The position numbers and the translations under genes were made by a program. Source: Terebella lapidaria (lineage: Eukaryota > Annelida > Polychaeta > Terebellida > Terebellidae). Taken from it: a stretch of 64,000 nucleotides of DNA. This document shows, one piece after another, positions 32,873 to 44,404 of this stretch (positions are counted from its first letter, which is position 1; each line of letters opens with the position of its first letter). Below the pieces are notes generated by a model, which searched no databases, was not told the origin of the DNA, and saw only the letters and a list, made by a program, of their open reading frames with translations. The stretch lies in assembly GCA_949152475.1 (NCBI GenBank), contig OX424560.1, positions 3,782,001 to 3,846,000 on the forward strand, read 5' to 3'.

Positions 32873-34387
32873 TCATGTTGCTGATCCAGAGGAAGCGTTT
32901 CCGGATCGATGATCCTTCAGCTGAAAGAAGGAGTGGATGGTTTTGGCCGGCTTCCTGCTTTCTGGGGTCTCCTCTACATTGACAGGACTGGTAGGTTTGC
33001 GCTTACCCCTGGGTTCCTTTGGCGCTGTGTTGGATGATGTTGTTGTTTTTGGAGAACCTGGAGTTGACCCCTCGATGAAAGCATCGGCCTTGTTCAGCAG
33101 CTCGGGCGAAGTGCAAGACTGCGGCTGTTCGGAGAGCACCTTCGAGATCAAGGCTTCTGCCAGTTGGACACCATTGTCATGGTCGGTTGCTTGGCCCGTT
33201 GCCTGGGCAGGAGTGGAGGGGGGTACCTGTTCGGAGGCCGAGCCTTCAGTGTTGATAGTGCGAAGGTTCATCAGCAGGCGGCCAAGATGGTTCTCCCCCG
33301 GCCACTGCTCTGGGCGGCATAGGGCCGTAGCTGCTGGTGGCAGGCCGGATGCCCAATAGGAATGGGAGGTAGCCTCGACGATGGTTTTGTTCCCACTCTG
33401 CGCCAAAACATCGCGGAACGCCGCGCACTGGGTGTATTTGTTGCTCAACACCTCCGTCATCACGGCAACGTGGGTAGCAGTCCAGTCGTCAGAGTTGACA
33501 GTCTGGCCAAGCTTCATGGCATCAACAGGAGACTCGGCGTCGAGGATCTGCTGAGCCACCGACATAGCACCACAGTGAAGAGCCTTATGATGCTGGTACA
33601 TGTGCTCAGCCGATACATATGTGGTATCTCCTTCCATGATGCTGCACGGATAGAAGTTGGAGAGTGGATGTCGACTGCCACGAAATATCTCCAGACTATC
33701 ATTATGACCCCCTCGAGTCTTGCAGTCCTGGATCTCATTATCCAACGCCAGGCACCTCTTGCAGTTTTTTGGCTGCCCCTGGTAGTACACCGTGATCTGG
33801 ACCTCAACAATGATTGATCCATCATTAGGTGATGGGATGGAAAAATTACTGTAGCGTGGCAGATGATTGATGACATCACAGACATAACAAAACCTGTTGC
33901 CATTGAGGAGAGCTTGATGCTTGAGACCTGGTGTAGATGACACTTTCGCTTTGGCATTCATAACAGAGGAGGATCTCATAGCCCAGGTGTCCATCCATAT
34001 CTCAATGTCAGAATCAGAGACATTGAAAGGAAGACCGTGAATAGACACTCTTCGAACGTTCTCTGAAACGACCCCCCTGACTTTCTGGTTGATGAAGTCC
34101 AGAAGCTCGTACTTCCGATCTGTGATTGTAACATACTTAGCAGCCAAAACTTTCTGTTTGATGGAGTCATTGGCACAATAGATTAACCACAATGGAACAT
34201 GGGTGGTCACCTTTTGTGCAGATAATATGTCAGATAGTTCAATTTTACTGTCTGTGTCAACGTGGTTGTTCACTGTGTTCACAATTTTAGTGGCCATGTC
34301 GAGCTCCAGTAGGAAGGGCATCCCTTGAGCTTTGATAGATATCCATAAAGCAGTGTTCTGTAGCTGCAAATCCATTGTGTACGTCAT
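32873..34387 (-). CDS. LINE ORF1 protein: RRM-like, zinc knuckle, NADAR (YbiA-like) domain, PIP-box-like tail
   Basis: 504 residues from an ATG at 34387 to TGA at 32875-32873. Residues about 110-135 (VRRVSIHGLPFNVSDSDIE) resemble an RRM start. 167-222 show the LINE-ORF1 pattern FCYVC ... VYYQGQPKNCKRC ... C with a knuckle-like CX2CX4NX4C at 209-222, where Asn replaces the usual His. Residues 233-376 are a NADAR/YbiA (DUF1768) domain: IFRGSRHPLSNFYP, the SAEHMYQHHKA segment (259-269), KLGQTV, WASGLPP and NHLGRLLMNLR. NADAR proteins are N-glycosidases or act on ADP-ribose-type adducts. Residues 380-480 are Ser/Pro/Lys-rich. The end has TIHSFF (483-488), like the IxxFF core of PCNA-binding boxes but without the leading Gln. 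The frame is intact, unlike ORF2. RNA binding is inferred from the RRM and knuckle; the NADAR role is unknown. Confidence 0.88.
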   Translation of the reverse strand: MTYTMDLQLQNTALWISIKAQGMPFLLELDMATKIVNTVNNHVDTDSKIELSDILSAQKVTTHVPLWLIYCANDSIKQKVLAAKYVTITDRKYELLDFINQKVRGVVSENVRRVSIHGLPFNVSDSDIEIWMDTWAMRSSSVMNAKAKVSSTPGLKHQALLNGNRFCYVCDVINHLPRYSNFSIPSPNDGSIIVEVQITVYYQGQPKNCKRCLALDNEIQDCKTRGGHNDSLEIFRGSRHPLSNFYPCSIMEGDTTYVSAEHMYQHHKALHCGAMSVAQQILDAESPVDAMKLGQTVNSDDWTATHVAVMTEVLSNKYTQCAAFRDVLAQSGNKTIVEATSHSYWASGLPPAATALCRPEQWPGENHLGRLLMNLRTINTEGSASEQVPPSTPAQATGQATDHDNGVQLAEALISKVLSEQPQSCTSPELLNKADAFIEGSTPGSPKTTTSSNTAPKEPRGKRKPTSPVNVEETPESRKPAKTIHSFFQLKDHRSGNASSGSAT

Positions 34388-34499
34388 GATGATATGAACT
34401 GGACCTTAATGATGACTGGATATTGTTTGATGTGTTGACGTTATGATTTCCCCAAAAAATTGAGCGTGACGTTGGGGCACAGAACACCAAATACACATC

Positions 34500-35943
34500 C
34501 TTGGTTATTCACTCAAACTAGATCTACTAGTTATTTCACACTGAAAATAACTTGATTTGTCTAGATTGTAAATGTCCCTCTCATGGCTATGTTAATAAGA
34601 AATATATACCATTCTTACAGTGATGATTAAAATGAGCAATATAATTTCTATTTTTCGTAGTCCTATTCTCAAGCTTACCTTCCATGTTCGACTTGACACC
34701 GCCAATACCGAAATGGTTCGGTGATACCAATAAAATTGGGGAAGAAAAGAAGTCCAACAAAATATTCATACATGTACCAAAAGACATAAGACAAAAGGCC
34801 TCAGCAGGTGCAGACAATGTGTAAAATATAGTTGTTCATTTCAATTCATTTCATAACCTATCAATTTTCATAACCTCTTAACAAATTTGACTTTCCTCTG
34901 CAGTCTTTTAATTTGTTTTTTATTCACCTTTACTATTTCCAGTTATTTTTACTACCATTTCTATTATTTCAAGCACTTCATGGTATATACTTATAAATCT
35001 AAACGTATATTGAGATATGACAATATCATGAGGAACATCAAAATTTTCAAGGTTGTTGGAATGGAAACCTGATAATGCACTAGGGAAGTTGTGTACTTCC
35101 ATAATATCGAAATATACCAAAACATTTGTTTATGGTGCGTGCTGAACTGTGGCGAACTATATTACAACATGAATATGATTCACCTTATCCAGTGGTGGGC
35201 GTGTTTAGATTTCCAGATTCAGTGAACAACATGAGAGAGGTACATATGCTTTGCAATTGCCTTTTACAAAGATGATGTTTCATTTTTGTCAATTATACAC
35301 AACATCGTAACAATAAAAAAATGTATGCAGATCATGATACAAACAAACATTTATTGTACAAATTGTTTCAACAAAACAGCTTACTTCAGCTCACATCAGC
35401 TTTCAAATGTATATGTGTGGTGGCGACACGAACCTATCACTTTTTCCTATACGGAAATTGCGGGAAATGGTCTTACCAACCAACAGTACCAACCACAACT
35501 GGTGCCCTCCTTACTACATCCAATTGTTGCATGTGGTTACACAGGAAATTGACATTTAGCTCCATACTACTCAGTATCCCAGAGTTCTGAATATACATGT
35601 AGAGAGAAGTAAACAGTATTGATCCACAGGCATGATTCCAAACAACGAAATAATCCAACTTCTTCATCAATCCATCAAAATTCATCACGGAATCTACAAG
35701 AAATTATTCCAGCATTGTTGTATCAACTGTTTTGTATCATTTCCAAAAAATATAATGTATTGGTAGTAATTTTGATATGACCTTGTGTGTTTCATGAATT
35801 CAGCTAGTATATTACCACTTACCACATGACGTAGATGTTATTGTTGAACTGTAATAAATTTGATGACATGAAATTATGTCTGCAACTTGGATTCTGTTGT
35901 GCATATGAAACACAATTTAAGAAACTGTTGAAAATAAAGTAAA
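34500..35943. other. No gene seen
   Basis: AT-rich sequence, with only short unconserved frames. It may include the LINE 5' end at its left side. Confidence 0.5.
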
Positions 35944-36062
35944 TATAATAATAGTAATAATAATCAGATTTAATTAACGACGGTCCACGATGATAGGCAA
36001 TTCTGCCTGTCTTCCCCATCCCCTGTCGGGTGACAATTTAGAATTTGGAAAGCACATTCGAT
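35944..36062 (-). mobile_element. tRNA-derived SINE, copy 2 (5'-truncated)
   Basis: Keeps the (ATT)n tail and the body blocks ATGATAGGCAATTCTGCCTG and TTTAGAATTTGGAAAG shared with copies 1 and 3, but stops before the tRNA-like head. Loss of the 5' end is the usual result of incomplete LINE-driven copying. Confidence 0.85.
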
Positions 36063-36119
36063 ATAAATATCAGTGGAAATAGCTCAGTGTGTTCAATAGT
36101 GCACACTGCTCATACGACA

Positions 36120-36260
36120 AAAGTTTCTTAATATTGACATCCTTCATCGGAGAGTATTGATCACATAGCGTGGAGGCAAATATCAGGGGATGTACTCAGT
36201 CAGTGGAGATTTTTGCAAGACACCAGATCTGACTTTATTGAATGATAGATTTCCCGGGAT
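36120..36260 (+). repeat. Direct repeat with 59785-59905
   Basis: ATTGACATCCTT, TGGAGGCAAA(T/C)ATC, and ACTCAGTCAGTG(G)AG ... CAAGACACC recur in order at 59785-59905. Non-coding. Confidence 0.65.
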
Positions 36261-36599
36261 GGATATCTTTATTGATGTCGAAGTTAAATTGTCATTTAAC
36301 TTTATTCAATATTAGATCATAGCAATACGAACCAATTAGGACAGCGTTTTGATGAAGAAAACACAAGTGCGTGAATCTTAATGACATGAGTCACGATATC
36401 GCACCCATTAGTGTACCAAATATCGTTTTTGTTTTTAAATTTCATAATCTCCAGAAAGGTGTATCAAATAGAATAAAATACGATTGGATAATTTTGTCGA
36501 GGATTTCTCACAGATAAAATGGTTTCCTTGCAAGGGACCACGTTTTGGGAGGGAGAACATTGAAGGGAGAACATTACCCTAGGTCTTAGAATGATAGTA

Positions 36600-37350
36600 A
36601 TGATTTTATAGTGGTGTTCTTACAGAGTTTTTAAAGATATTGACATCCAGTGTCCTGCCATTATAACACATGTAGTATGTACATCGATATCAATTTCCAT
36701 AAATCGTGTCTATATCCCAAACTGTCCACTCCTGTGCCACTACAAACGTGCTGTCCTTGTTCGTTGTGGTGTTATCTGATGCAGGTTCGCCTTTCAAGGA
36801 CAAAGATTTGTTCGAGACATTGTACGGAGTAAGGACATAGCACACATTAGAAAAGTCGTGCTGTCGTCTCGTGATTACTGGTCTCATGCACGCTGTGTTC
36901 TCGAGGTTGCTGGAGAGTTGTCGATTTGGAAAGAATTTTTCAATATCCACATTTTCACTGGATATCAGAAACCTTATGTCATGTAATAATTTCACAGGTT
37001 GAAAAATCTCAAGTTTCTGATGACAACATGTCATCAACAGATCATCTTGACACCTTGCTTTCTGACCGTCTGGTATGAAAAGTAAAATTTTACAAGTTGA
37101 AAAATATCGGGTTTCTCTGCTGACGAAACCAATACATCAGTGTTCATATATGATGTAAATACCCATCCGTAAACCTGAGTTCCTGTTTCATTGTTTCCCG
37201 GTATTAAAAGCTAATGTTTGTTCTCAGAAATATCCTTGTGTTGGCACATACAGTCGAACTGTCAGGCATTATGGTTATATCAAATGGCCTGGACTGATAC
37301 CCCATGAACCCAATAGGGATATGAATAATAATAAGGCCTAACAGGGACTG
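36600..37350 (+). repeat. Dispersed repeat family A, copy 3
   Basis: 36640-36850 matches 12350-12570 and 28000-28220 (CATAAATCGTG, TGTGGTGTTATCTGATG). 37120-37340 matches 28490-28740. Non-coding. Confidence 0.7.
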
Positions 37351-37539
37351 AAGCTCAAGAGAACATACAATGGGCCAAGTATCATATCCTGCGCTTTCCT
37401 CTATTTTTAATAAGAATTCAATACGAGATGAGAGACGGATTAAATGGCATTCCTCGGGTGGCAGAGTAGTATTATGCAGCATATGACACTTGGATATAAA
37501 CTTTTGGGACAGCATATGACACAGCTTATGAACAACTAC

Positions 37540-37700
37540 ATTTAGCACACTGTCTGCCGCTGATGACGCCAGTGTGTCTTTGGATAAACTATTTGGTCGG
37601 GCTTTGTTTCTATTGCAAAATGTTGTATTTTACGTTCGTTATTGTCATCATCAAAATCTGATTGTATTGGTGGTAATAGATTGATACTTACACTGGCCCA
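37540..37700 (-). repeat. Dispersed repeat family C fragment
   Basis: Reverse complement of 39060-39230 and same orientation as 52900-53055. The CTGATGACGCCAGTGTGTCT and AAAATGTTGTATTTTACG blocks are shared. Together with 39060-39230 it forms an inverted pair 1.5 kb apart. Confidence 0.75.
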
Positions 37701-38399
37701 TACATGTAACTATGATCACACTGCCCGTAGTGTCTGCCCGCGCCTAATATGTCCTAAGTGAATACTGAGAGCAGATGAATTATAAGGTACACTGAAAGAC
37801 ATGGACACACCTATCCAACAGATAAACTAACACAAATATGAATAATCTGGTTGAAAATGGATGCTCAATCAAAATTAACCAAACTGTATTGGCTCAACCA
37901 AACTGAATTGGTGGTTACAGATTGATACTTACATTCATCATTAAATATATATGTCCGAACATCTGTGCTGATACAAAAATTACATTTGAGCATGTTATGG
38001 TATTCTTTTTGATTCCTAATTTCTTCCAGTCGTTTGTTGCACAGTCGTGTAATAATAATAGTCTGGAATTGAGACTACATATTGGCCCACGCGTAGATTG
38101 GTATATGAGGTCAGCCAGGTTCGATACAAAGACAATTGTGATGATTATTACTTTTACTATGAACTCTCATCATGTTAATCAACAAATACATGACACACAC
38201 ATTAAACACTTCCAATAAATCGAACCGAAAGTAGTATCTTGATTTTGGAACAAATGTATTTGTAGAATTTTTGAGGCAGAAAGTTCGAAGAGCTTGGACG
38301 TGAGGAGATCTCAGGTTCACCTGACCTTCACGAGGCCGGAGATGAATCAAGAATCTGCAGGAAGAACATATCAACGAGAGTGACTTAGGTTATAGGAAT

Positions 38400-39390
38400 G
38401 TCGATTACACCAACACATCAGACACACTTGACATTTAAACCATTTCCTCCTCTCTAAGACGAGCACGTGTCAGGCCTCACAGGCATGAGACTGTCCGATC
38501 TCTAACAGTGACACGTCCATTACTGATTGGTCAGGATGTCCTGGGGTCAGTAATTGCTGGAACGTGTACCTTAACTGATGTGAAATCTGTATACAATATA
38601 TATATGAAGACCTCGATATATATCATGGAAAAAATGAGATTAGAAACGGGAAATCAAACGACGACTAAATGTCGTTATTCCATGCTAGTATTTTTTGTAA
38701 TGTCCTTGATTTAACACTGTTGTCCCAGTTAAATACATTCGGTTTTGGTTAAGTATGTATTATCCTATTACCTCCAAGAGCGTAAGATTTATATGACGAT
38801 AATAAAAAAATCCAGAAGGAGAACCTTTCTGGAAAGAAACAAATGGCGAACTACTTACGAATTGCAAGATGTATCCCACCTAGACAAAGGAAGCATTGTG
38901 AATGAGAAAAGCATTGAAAAATTAGAAATTACTTTTATAATTTGGAGCAGCCTATAAGGGACATATACATTTTTTCTGAAGTACATATTTGACTGACTCA
39001 ATATCATAACTGATACTCAAATATTACATGTCATATTATGTCCCTGTTTGCCACCAGGATCCCCACTATGTAGGTATCAATCTATTACCACAATCACAGT
39101 AGATTCCGACGATACCAACAACAAACGTAAAATACAACACTTTGCAATAGAAACAAAGCCCGACCAAACAGTTTATCCAAAGACACACTGGCGTCATCAG
39201 GGGCAGACAGTGTGTTGAATGTAGTTGTTTCTACTGTACACCTGATGGAACTAGTATACAACTGCCCAACAACCTATGAAAATATTTTAGAATTCCGAAA
39301 CAAACCCCATGGAACAGATATATGACAAGTACATAAGTACCTAATCAATAGCCAAAAGGCTACTGAGTTGATGGTATCCTCGGGGACAGA
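38400..39390 (+). repeat. Dispersed repeat family C
   Basis: 38400-38580 matches 43380-43560 (CACTTGACATT(T/C)A, GACACGTC, CCTGGGGTCAGTAA). 39060-39390 is the inverse of 52735-53055 and also resembles 43690-43810. Small frames (68-70 codons) here are not shared among copies. Confidence 0.7.
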
Positions 39391-40415
39391 GGATACCATC
39401 AATTCATATTTCATATTCATATTTCAGGTATGAATAAACCATGGAAACAGTCCACTGTGCCAAATACATACAAAAACATAATAGTGTTACATTACATTTT
39501 GTCAGGTTTGTTTGTGAATATTGCAGACAATGGAAATGACGTTTTTTTTTTACTTCTTGGGTATTATAGACTGTTTCAGAGCTCCAAAAACACATGGCAT
39601 CAGCAGGTACCCCATTGGATGACGTACAGTATGTTTGCTGGACAGTGGACACCTTGTCAATTACGGAAAAAATAATGTTCATTTTCAGGTAAGTTCGCAT
39701 ACATTTCTGAAGACTAAAAGTGGAAAACAGAAAAGTCTCATCTCTCTAAGTCTCCTCCACCATCGACAGTCACACTGAGATGACCAATTTGACAAAAACT
39801 ACCAATGCACTGAAAGATGATTGTCTGACATGACTGCCCTTGATGCTCGAGGTGGTAACGTTCAGTACTTTGCAGGTCTTGGCTGTTGCTATAGACATCT
39901 AGTTACAAGGCCTGTTATTTCGGGCAAGCTTAGTTTCGCTCCTTTAACAGCAAATTTAACAACCTCTTTGTAAATCAATGGACGAGCCTAACGCACTGTC
40001 CCTAATATTGATGTGGCAGGAGTCGAGATGAACGTACCTGCAGTTCGTGTTCATTAACGTAACAGTCTCCACATAAAGATGGCTAACTCGAACTCTCCAA
40101 TGATTGACTATCAACGGTGGCGCCGCCTTAGAGATACTGTTGGTATAATAATGTCAATATAGGTGAATTTTGATTACTGTTGATACTCAGTACAAATTAC
40201 AATAATCGAGAAGTGCAAAATCAAATTTTCCCATCATGTATCAGTTTGTTCATGCTGTACAACCATTATAATTCCAAGGCCTCTTTATGTGTTGATGTCT
40301 AGTTTATCATCTCGCGGATAGGAAACATCAACAGAGACTACCACTGTTTCACTGTTTGCTCTTTAATCGTACAGGTGATAAACCTGCTTTGTAGATAAAA
40401 CAGCGAATATTTTCA
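39391..40415. other. No gene seen
   Basis: AT-rich, short frames only, no domain signature, up to the 5'-truncated edge of the Penelope-like fragment. Confidence 0.5.
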
Positions 40416-40905
40416 TACTTTACTTTCACTTTCCGATACATAGATGATGTATTGTCGCTAAATAATCCCAAGTTTGGTGATTATTTGGATGTCATATATC
40501 CTAAGGAACTTGAAATTAAAGATACTACAGACTCCGCTAATTTTTCCAACTATCTAGACCTGAGGTTGGAGATTGATAATGATTCTAACCTGTCCACTAG
40601 ATTATATGACAAACGTGATGATTTCAATTTTTCCATAGTCAATTTCCCTTTTCTAAGCAGCAACATTCCTATGTCAACGGCATATGGTGTATTTGTCTCT
40701 TAACTTATACGCCATTCCAGAGCTAGTTGCAAATATGAGGACTTTGTCTATCGAAGTGCCCAGCTAGTCTCTAAACTGCTGCGACAAGGATATGTTTTAC
40801 CAAGACTTATAGCTGCGTTTAAGAAATTCTATGGACGTCATCATGATCTGGTTGATAAATACAGCAAATCCATGTCTGCCATGCAACTAGATCTATTTTC
40901 ATGTT
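40416..40905 (+). pseudogene. Penelope-like (or related) reverse transcriptase, C-terminal fragment
   Basis: The frame starts within the RT palm with FRYIDDVLSLNNPKFGDYL (40432-40488), where YIDD is the catalytic box. It continues with YLDLRLEID, a TRLYDKRDDFNFSIVNFPF segment, and later KFYGRHHDLVDKY. The product ends at about 40905 and is followed by a conserved 3' tail found inverted at 8870-9155. The copy is 5'-truncated at about 40416, and an in-frame TAA follows VFVS near 40700, so it is inactive. The family is widespread in invertebrate genomes; placing it among Penelope-like elements rests on the order YIDD - FLD/YLD - YxK motif and is moderate. Confidence 0.8.
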
Positions 40906-41150
40906 AGTTTTGGGGAATTCATGACGGGTGCCACTAGTGGGGCAGGAAATGCTCACTCTTTCCGGAACACCTGATTTCACCTCCTAATGGCCATTTTTGG
41001 GGGTTCATGAGTTTCCCTGTCATTTGTGTTTTCTCTCACTTCGTATGCCTGATATGACTTTCTGTCCCCGGACTATGAGATTGGATAACGGACCTTGTTT
41101 TGTTTGCTCGGGATACTTAATACTGGGTATTGATTCCACGTCTATTTCAT
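40880..41150 (+). repeat. 3' tail of the Penelope-like element
   Basis: Near-identical in inverse orientation to 8870-9155. A related trace (TCAGGTGATCCGGGAGAGTG) occurs at 52207-52245. Confidence 0.75.
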
Positions 41151-42562
41151 TTAACTCACCCCGACGTACCGCTATAGCGGGATGACGTCATTGGTCCCTG
41201 TACCCGAAGTACCTTTACAGCGGTATGAGCTATTTGAATTACGTAAATTCACCAAAGCTACCACTCTCTGTCTATTTACATACCTATATCAAACAACAAC
41301 GTGGCATTCACGTATTAGGGTGACTTCCGTTGAATTGATTTTGATGATATTTATTGGTTTTAATTAATTAGATAATCAATAAATAGCTATGATTATGAGT
41401 CATGTCATCAGACAGTAATGAGTGTTGTGTGTGAGCCGGTGCCATACATGAATCGGACAGCAATTACGGTGCCCCAATAGCGCACACGCATGGCAATTCG
41501 CACTGATAAGGGCAATATTTGCTCTGGTGGAAAGTCAACATTTTGATCGTCGGGTTTAAAATAAGCGGCTTAAAAAGTATGTGAAGGAATCATATTAGCG
41601 TGGGCTTTGATTGGTATAATTTGCAATGAATAATGGTAAAGCGACAGTGTGGATCTACTCATACTTGTAAATGTATAAATGACGTTAGGGGTGGAGGATT
41701 GAAAAGCTGGTTATGTTCAGATTTTTTGTATAGTATTTGATAGTACAATTAGCAGTAATGGTCTAAGTTATATGACTAAGATATACCTGAATGCTGGAAT
41801 GCGAACAAGTTTTTTTCTTCCTGATCACTATGACCATTGATATCGCACGTATGTGTATTGAGCTGTTTCTAACAAGGTCTTCTTGGCTGTTGCTATAGAC
41901 ACCATTGTATGTTGTATAAAACATAATTTGCCTAGAAAAACATGTTCTTCTATCATGTATGTATAAGTTGGAGGGTTAAATTTTCAGGTGAATGGATAGA
42001 AAACTTTTTAAAACGCCATGAAATACTGAATTTCGGGTCCGTTCCCAGGGTCGTATCAGTTGCCAGGGTAACCATTATCCACACAATTTTGCATTGCGCG
42101 GAGATTTGTTCTGATGCCTCCTGTCTTTTTAATGCAAAATTGATTCTGATACATACTGCCATATCACAATAAGGCTTAATTTGTTCAATGGTATTAATTA
42201 GTGAATTTTGTCAAAATAGTCCAGGATATAGCGATACACCAGATGTAGATGTATTAACTGATAAAATAGTTTTCCACAATTACTCATCATTGAAACAACA
42301 TAATATCAACTTTCAACTGACGGTTTTTGATAACAATATTAGCAACTAATAACTAGTACACGAAATCATCCCGTCTCTGCTGCCTGCTGGGATGATGGCG
42401 AGATGGTGCAAAGGTGCTCAAGCCCAAATAACTTTAGAGATGAAATCATTAAAATAAGGTGGTAGACACGATTCCAATTCTATAGTCTTGATTCATTTTG
42501 GCTTGAATGTGTTTGAGTAAATCAAGCATTCAGAAATGAAATCATTGAAACCATATGTTACT
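41151..42562. other. No gene seen
   Basis: AT-rich, with short frames of no recognisable product. Confidence 0.5.
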
Positions 42563-42813
42563 ATAATAATAATCAGATTTGTTTAAGGACGGTCCATGAT
42601 GATAGGCAATTCTGCCTGCCTTCCCCATCCCCCGTCGGGTGACAATGTTGAATTTGGAAAGCACATTCGAATAGAGAAACCTTTGTGTTGCCAGGATGAA
42701 AATTCCACCTACTTTGTGCCGGTGACGGGGTTTGAACCCGCGTCACCTACTGCCTCTGAGCTTCTTTGCTTCAAGAGCCACCAGTCCAATCCACTCGGCC
42801 ACAGAGGCGGTTC
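42563..42813 (-). mobile_element. tRNA-derived SINE, copy 3
   Basis: Full-length relative of copy 1. The sense (minus) strand starts ACCGCCTCTGTGGCCGAG (A-box region, about 42794-42811), has a B box GGTTCAAACCC (about 42724-42735), and ends in an (ATT)n tail at 42563-42573. Copy 3 has the canonical GTGGCCGAGTGG A box, which copy 1 has lost. Confidence 0.87.
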
Positions 42814-44400
42814 AAGATGATTTCAGTTCTAAAGGCTCGACTCATTCGGGCTTGAATACCCTTGTGCGCGAGTGTTATTTTTTTATTTCATAGGCCCATG
42901 TGTTAAATGTCGTCTCGCCAAAAATGAAAAATAAAAAGTCCTTCCCTACCCAATTTTGAAAAAAAATAGCAGGACGAGAAATGGAAAATTAATTTTCATA
43001 GGCATTACTGCTAAACTGTATATTACTATATATATAGGCTACATCAATTCAAAGTTCAGTAGATTCATTCCTGTGCTTCAAGTACTGCCAATTGCTTCAG
43101 GTCGGACTGTGAGTTATGGGTTTCCAGTAAATCCTTATGTCTCGGAAGATTTCCTGACAGTCCTAAGACGTAAGACTGAGCTGTCAAACGGGGATCTTTG
43201 ACCGGAGGCAGAGTCAATATCCAGCTTGCTGATATAACATACAGTTTCAGACCAAGACAGTTGCTACTGGCACATTTAACGGTCTATTACAACCAAATTG
43301 ATTTGATAAAGTAGCATACATGTTATGTTTATTCCCTTCAATGGACAATATACATAACCAGTAGTTATTAATCAATTTCTACACATCGAAACATCAGACG
43401 CACTTGACATTCAGACCATTTCCTTGTGTCCAAGTCAAGCACCTGTCAGGCATCAAAGACAGAGGTATGTATGATCTCTCACAGAGACACGTCGTTTACT
43501 GACTGGTCAGCATGGCCTGGGGTCAGTAAATGTCGAAACGTGTCTACCAACGGATGTGGAAAATGTATACAATGTCTTTAAAAGCATTAATATATATTAG
43601 GTAAAAGTCTGTCATCTGTCAAACGGCGACTAAATACAAATATTGCCATCAACACATGAGATTTGGAAGATGCCAATATAAAAAAAAGCTAGAAGGAAAA
43701 ACTTTTCTAATAGAAACGAAGGGCGACCAAAAATTTTATTTCAAAGACACCTACATTTTCGGGGGGCAGATATTGTGTGGAATACGATTGTTTCTACTGT
43801 GCACTGCCAAACAACACTGTGTACACTGTCACTGTGTAACTGGACAACAGTATATATTTACTTCACTGGATTATCTAGGCATAGTTCGTGTTTGTATTGA
43901 AAACATCACAATAGTACCAGTCGTCCAATATTGTCAATCCCCACAACAGGTATCTTTACGATTCATTTGTATGATACCAGTCTCTCTAATGAGATGCCTA
44001 ATTGTTTTTGCGTAATCTGCTGCAAATATAAATGCGAATATTATTCTGCTAACACAGTTGGAGTCATTATGTACATCTGACAAACTCATATATTCTCTGA
44101 TCTAAGATCTAGAGTGTTTACTTAACATACATGGGTAACATTTGAAGAGGAATATAGTTTTTATTATTTTTTAGTTTTATTGGCAAGAAAATTTGTCTCG
44201 CCTGGCGTTCATAAGCATCTAACCTCATACTTCGTGCATTCTTTATCTTGTATTTTCAATCTGGTCAACACTGTGATCCAAAACAAACAACCCAACGCCA
44301 AATTGTGCCACCAATAGATTTATAATTTATATTTTCAAATTTAATATCTCAACAACACGCAACGGAAGATACATGAATCTGTACAATATTGAGCGTCATT
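42814..44400. other. Repeat fragments, no gene seen
   Basis: 43130-43215 is a copy of the repeat at 10685. 43380-43830 belongs to family C. A 119-codon frame at 43656-44015 lies across the family-C similarity and has no domain, so I do not call it. Confidence 0.55.
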
Positions 44401-44404
44401 ATGC

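Larger units (their letters stand above)
29050..34500 (-). mobile_element. CR1-like LINE with NADAR-containing ORF1 and 2A peptide
   Basis: A nearly full-length non-LTR retrotransposon on the minus strand: ORF1 (34387-32873), then a frame with a 2A peptide, an endonuclease (EEP/APE type), reverse transcriptase and a C-terminal cysteine/histidine region (down to 29476), and an A-rich 3' end around 29050-29220. Both outer limits are approximate and I found no target-site duplication. ORF1 is intact while ORF2 carries four frameshifts and one stop. Confidence 0.85.

Noticed and set aside
32873-34387. NADAR frame as a recently transferred bacterial ybiA gene
   Set aside because: It is fused in frame to LINE-type ORF1 sequence and sits directly upstream of a LINE ORF2 on the same strand, so it belongs to the element.
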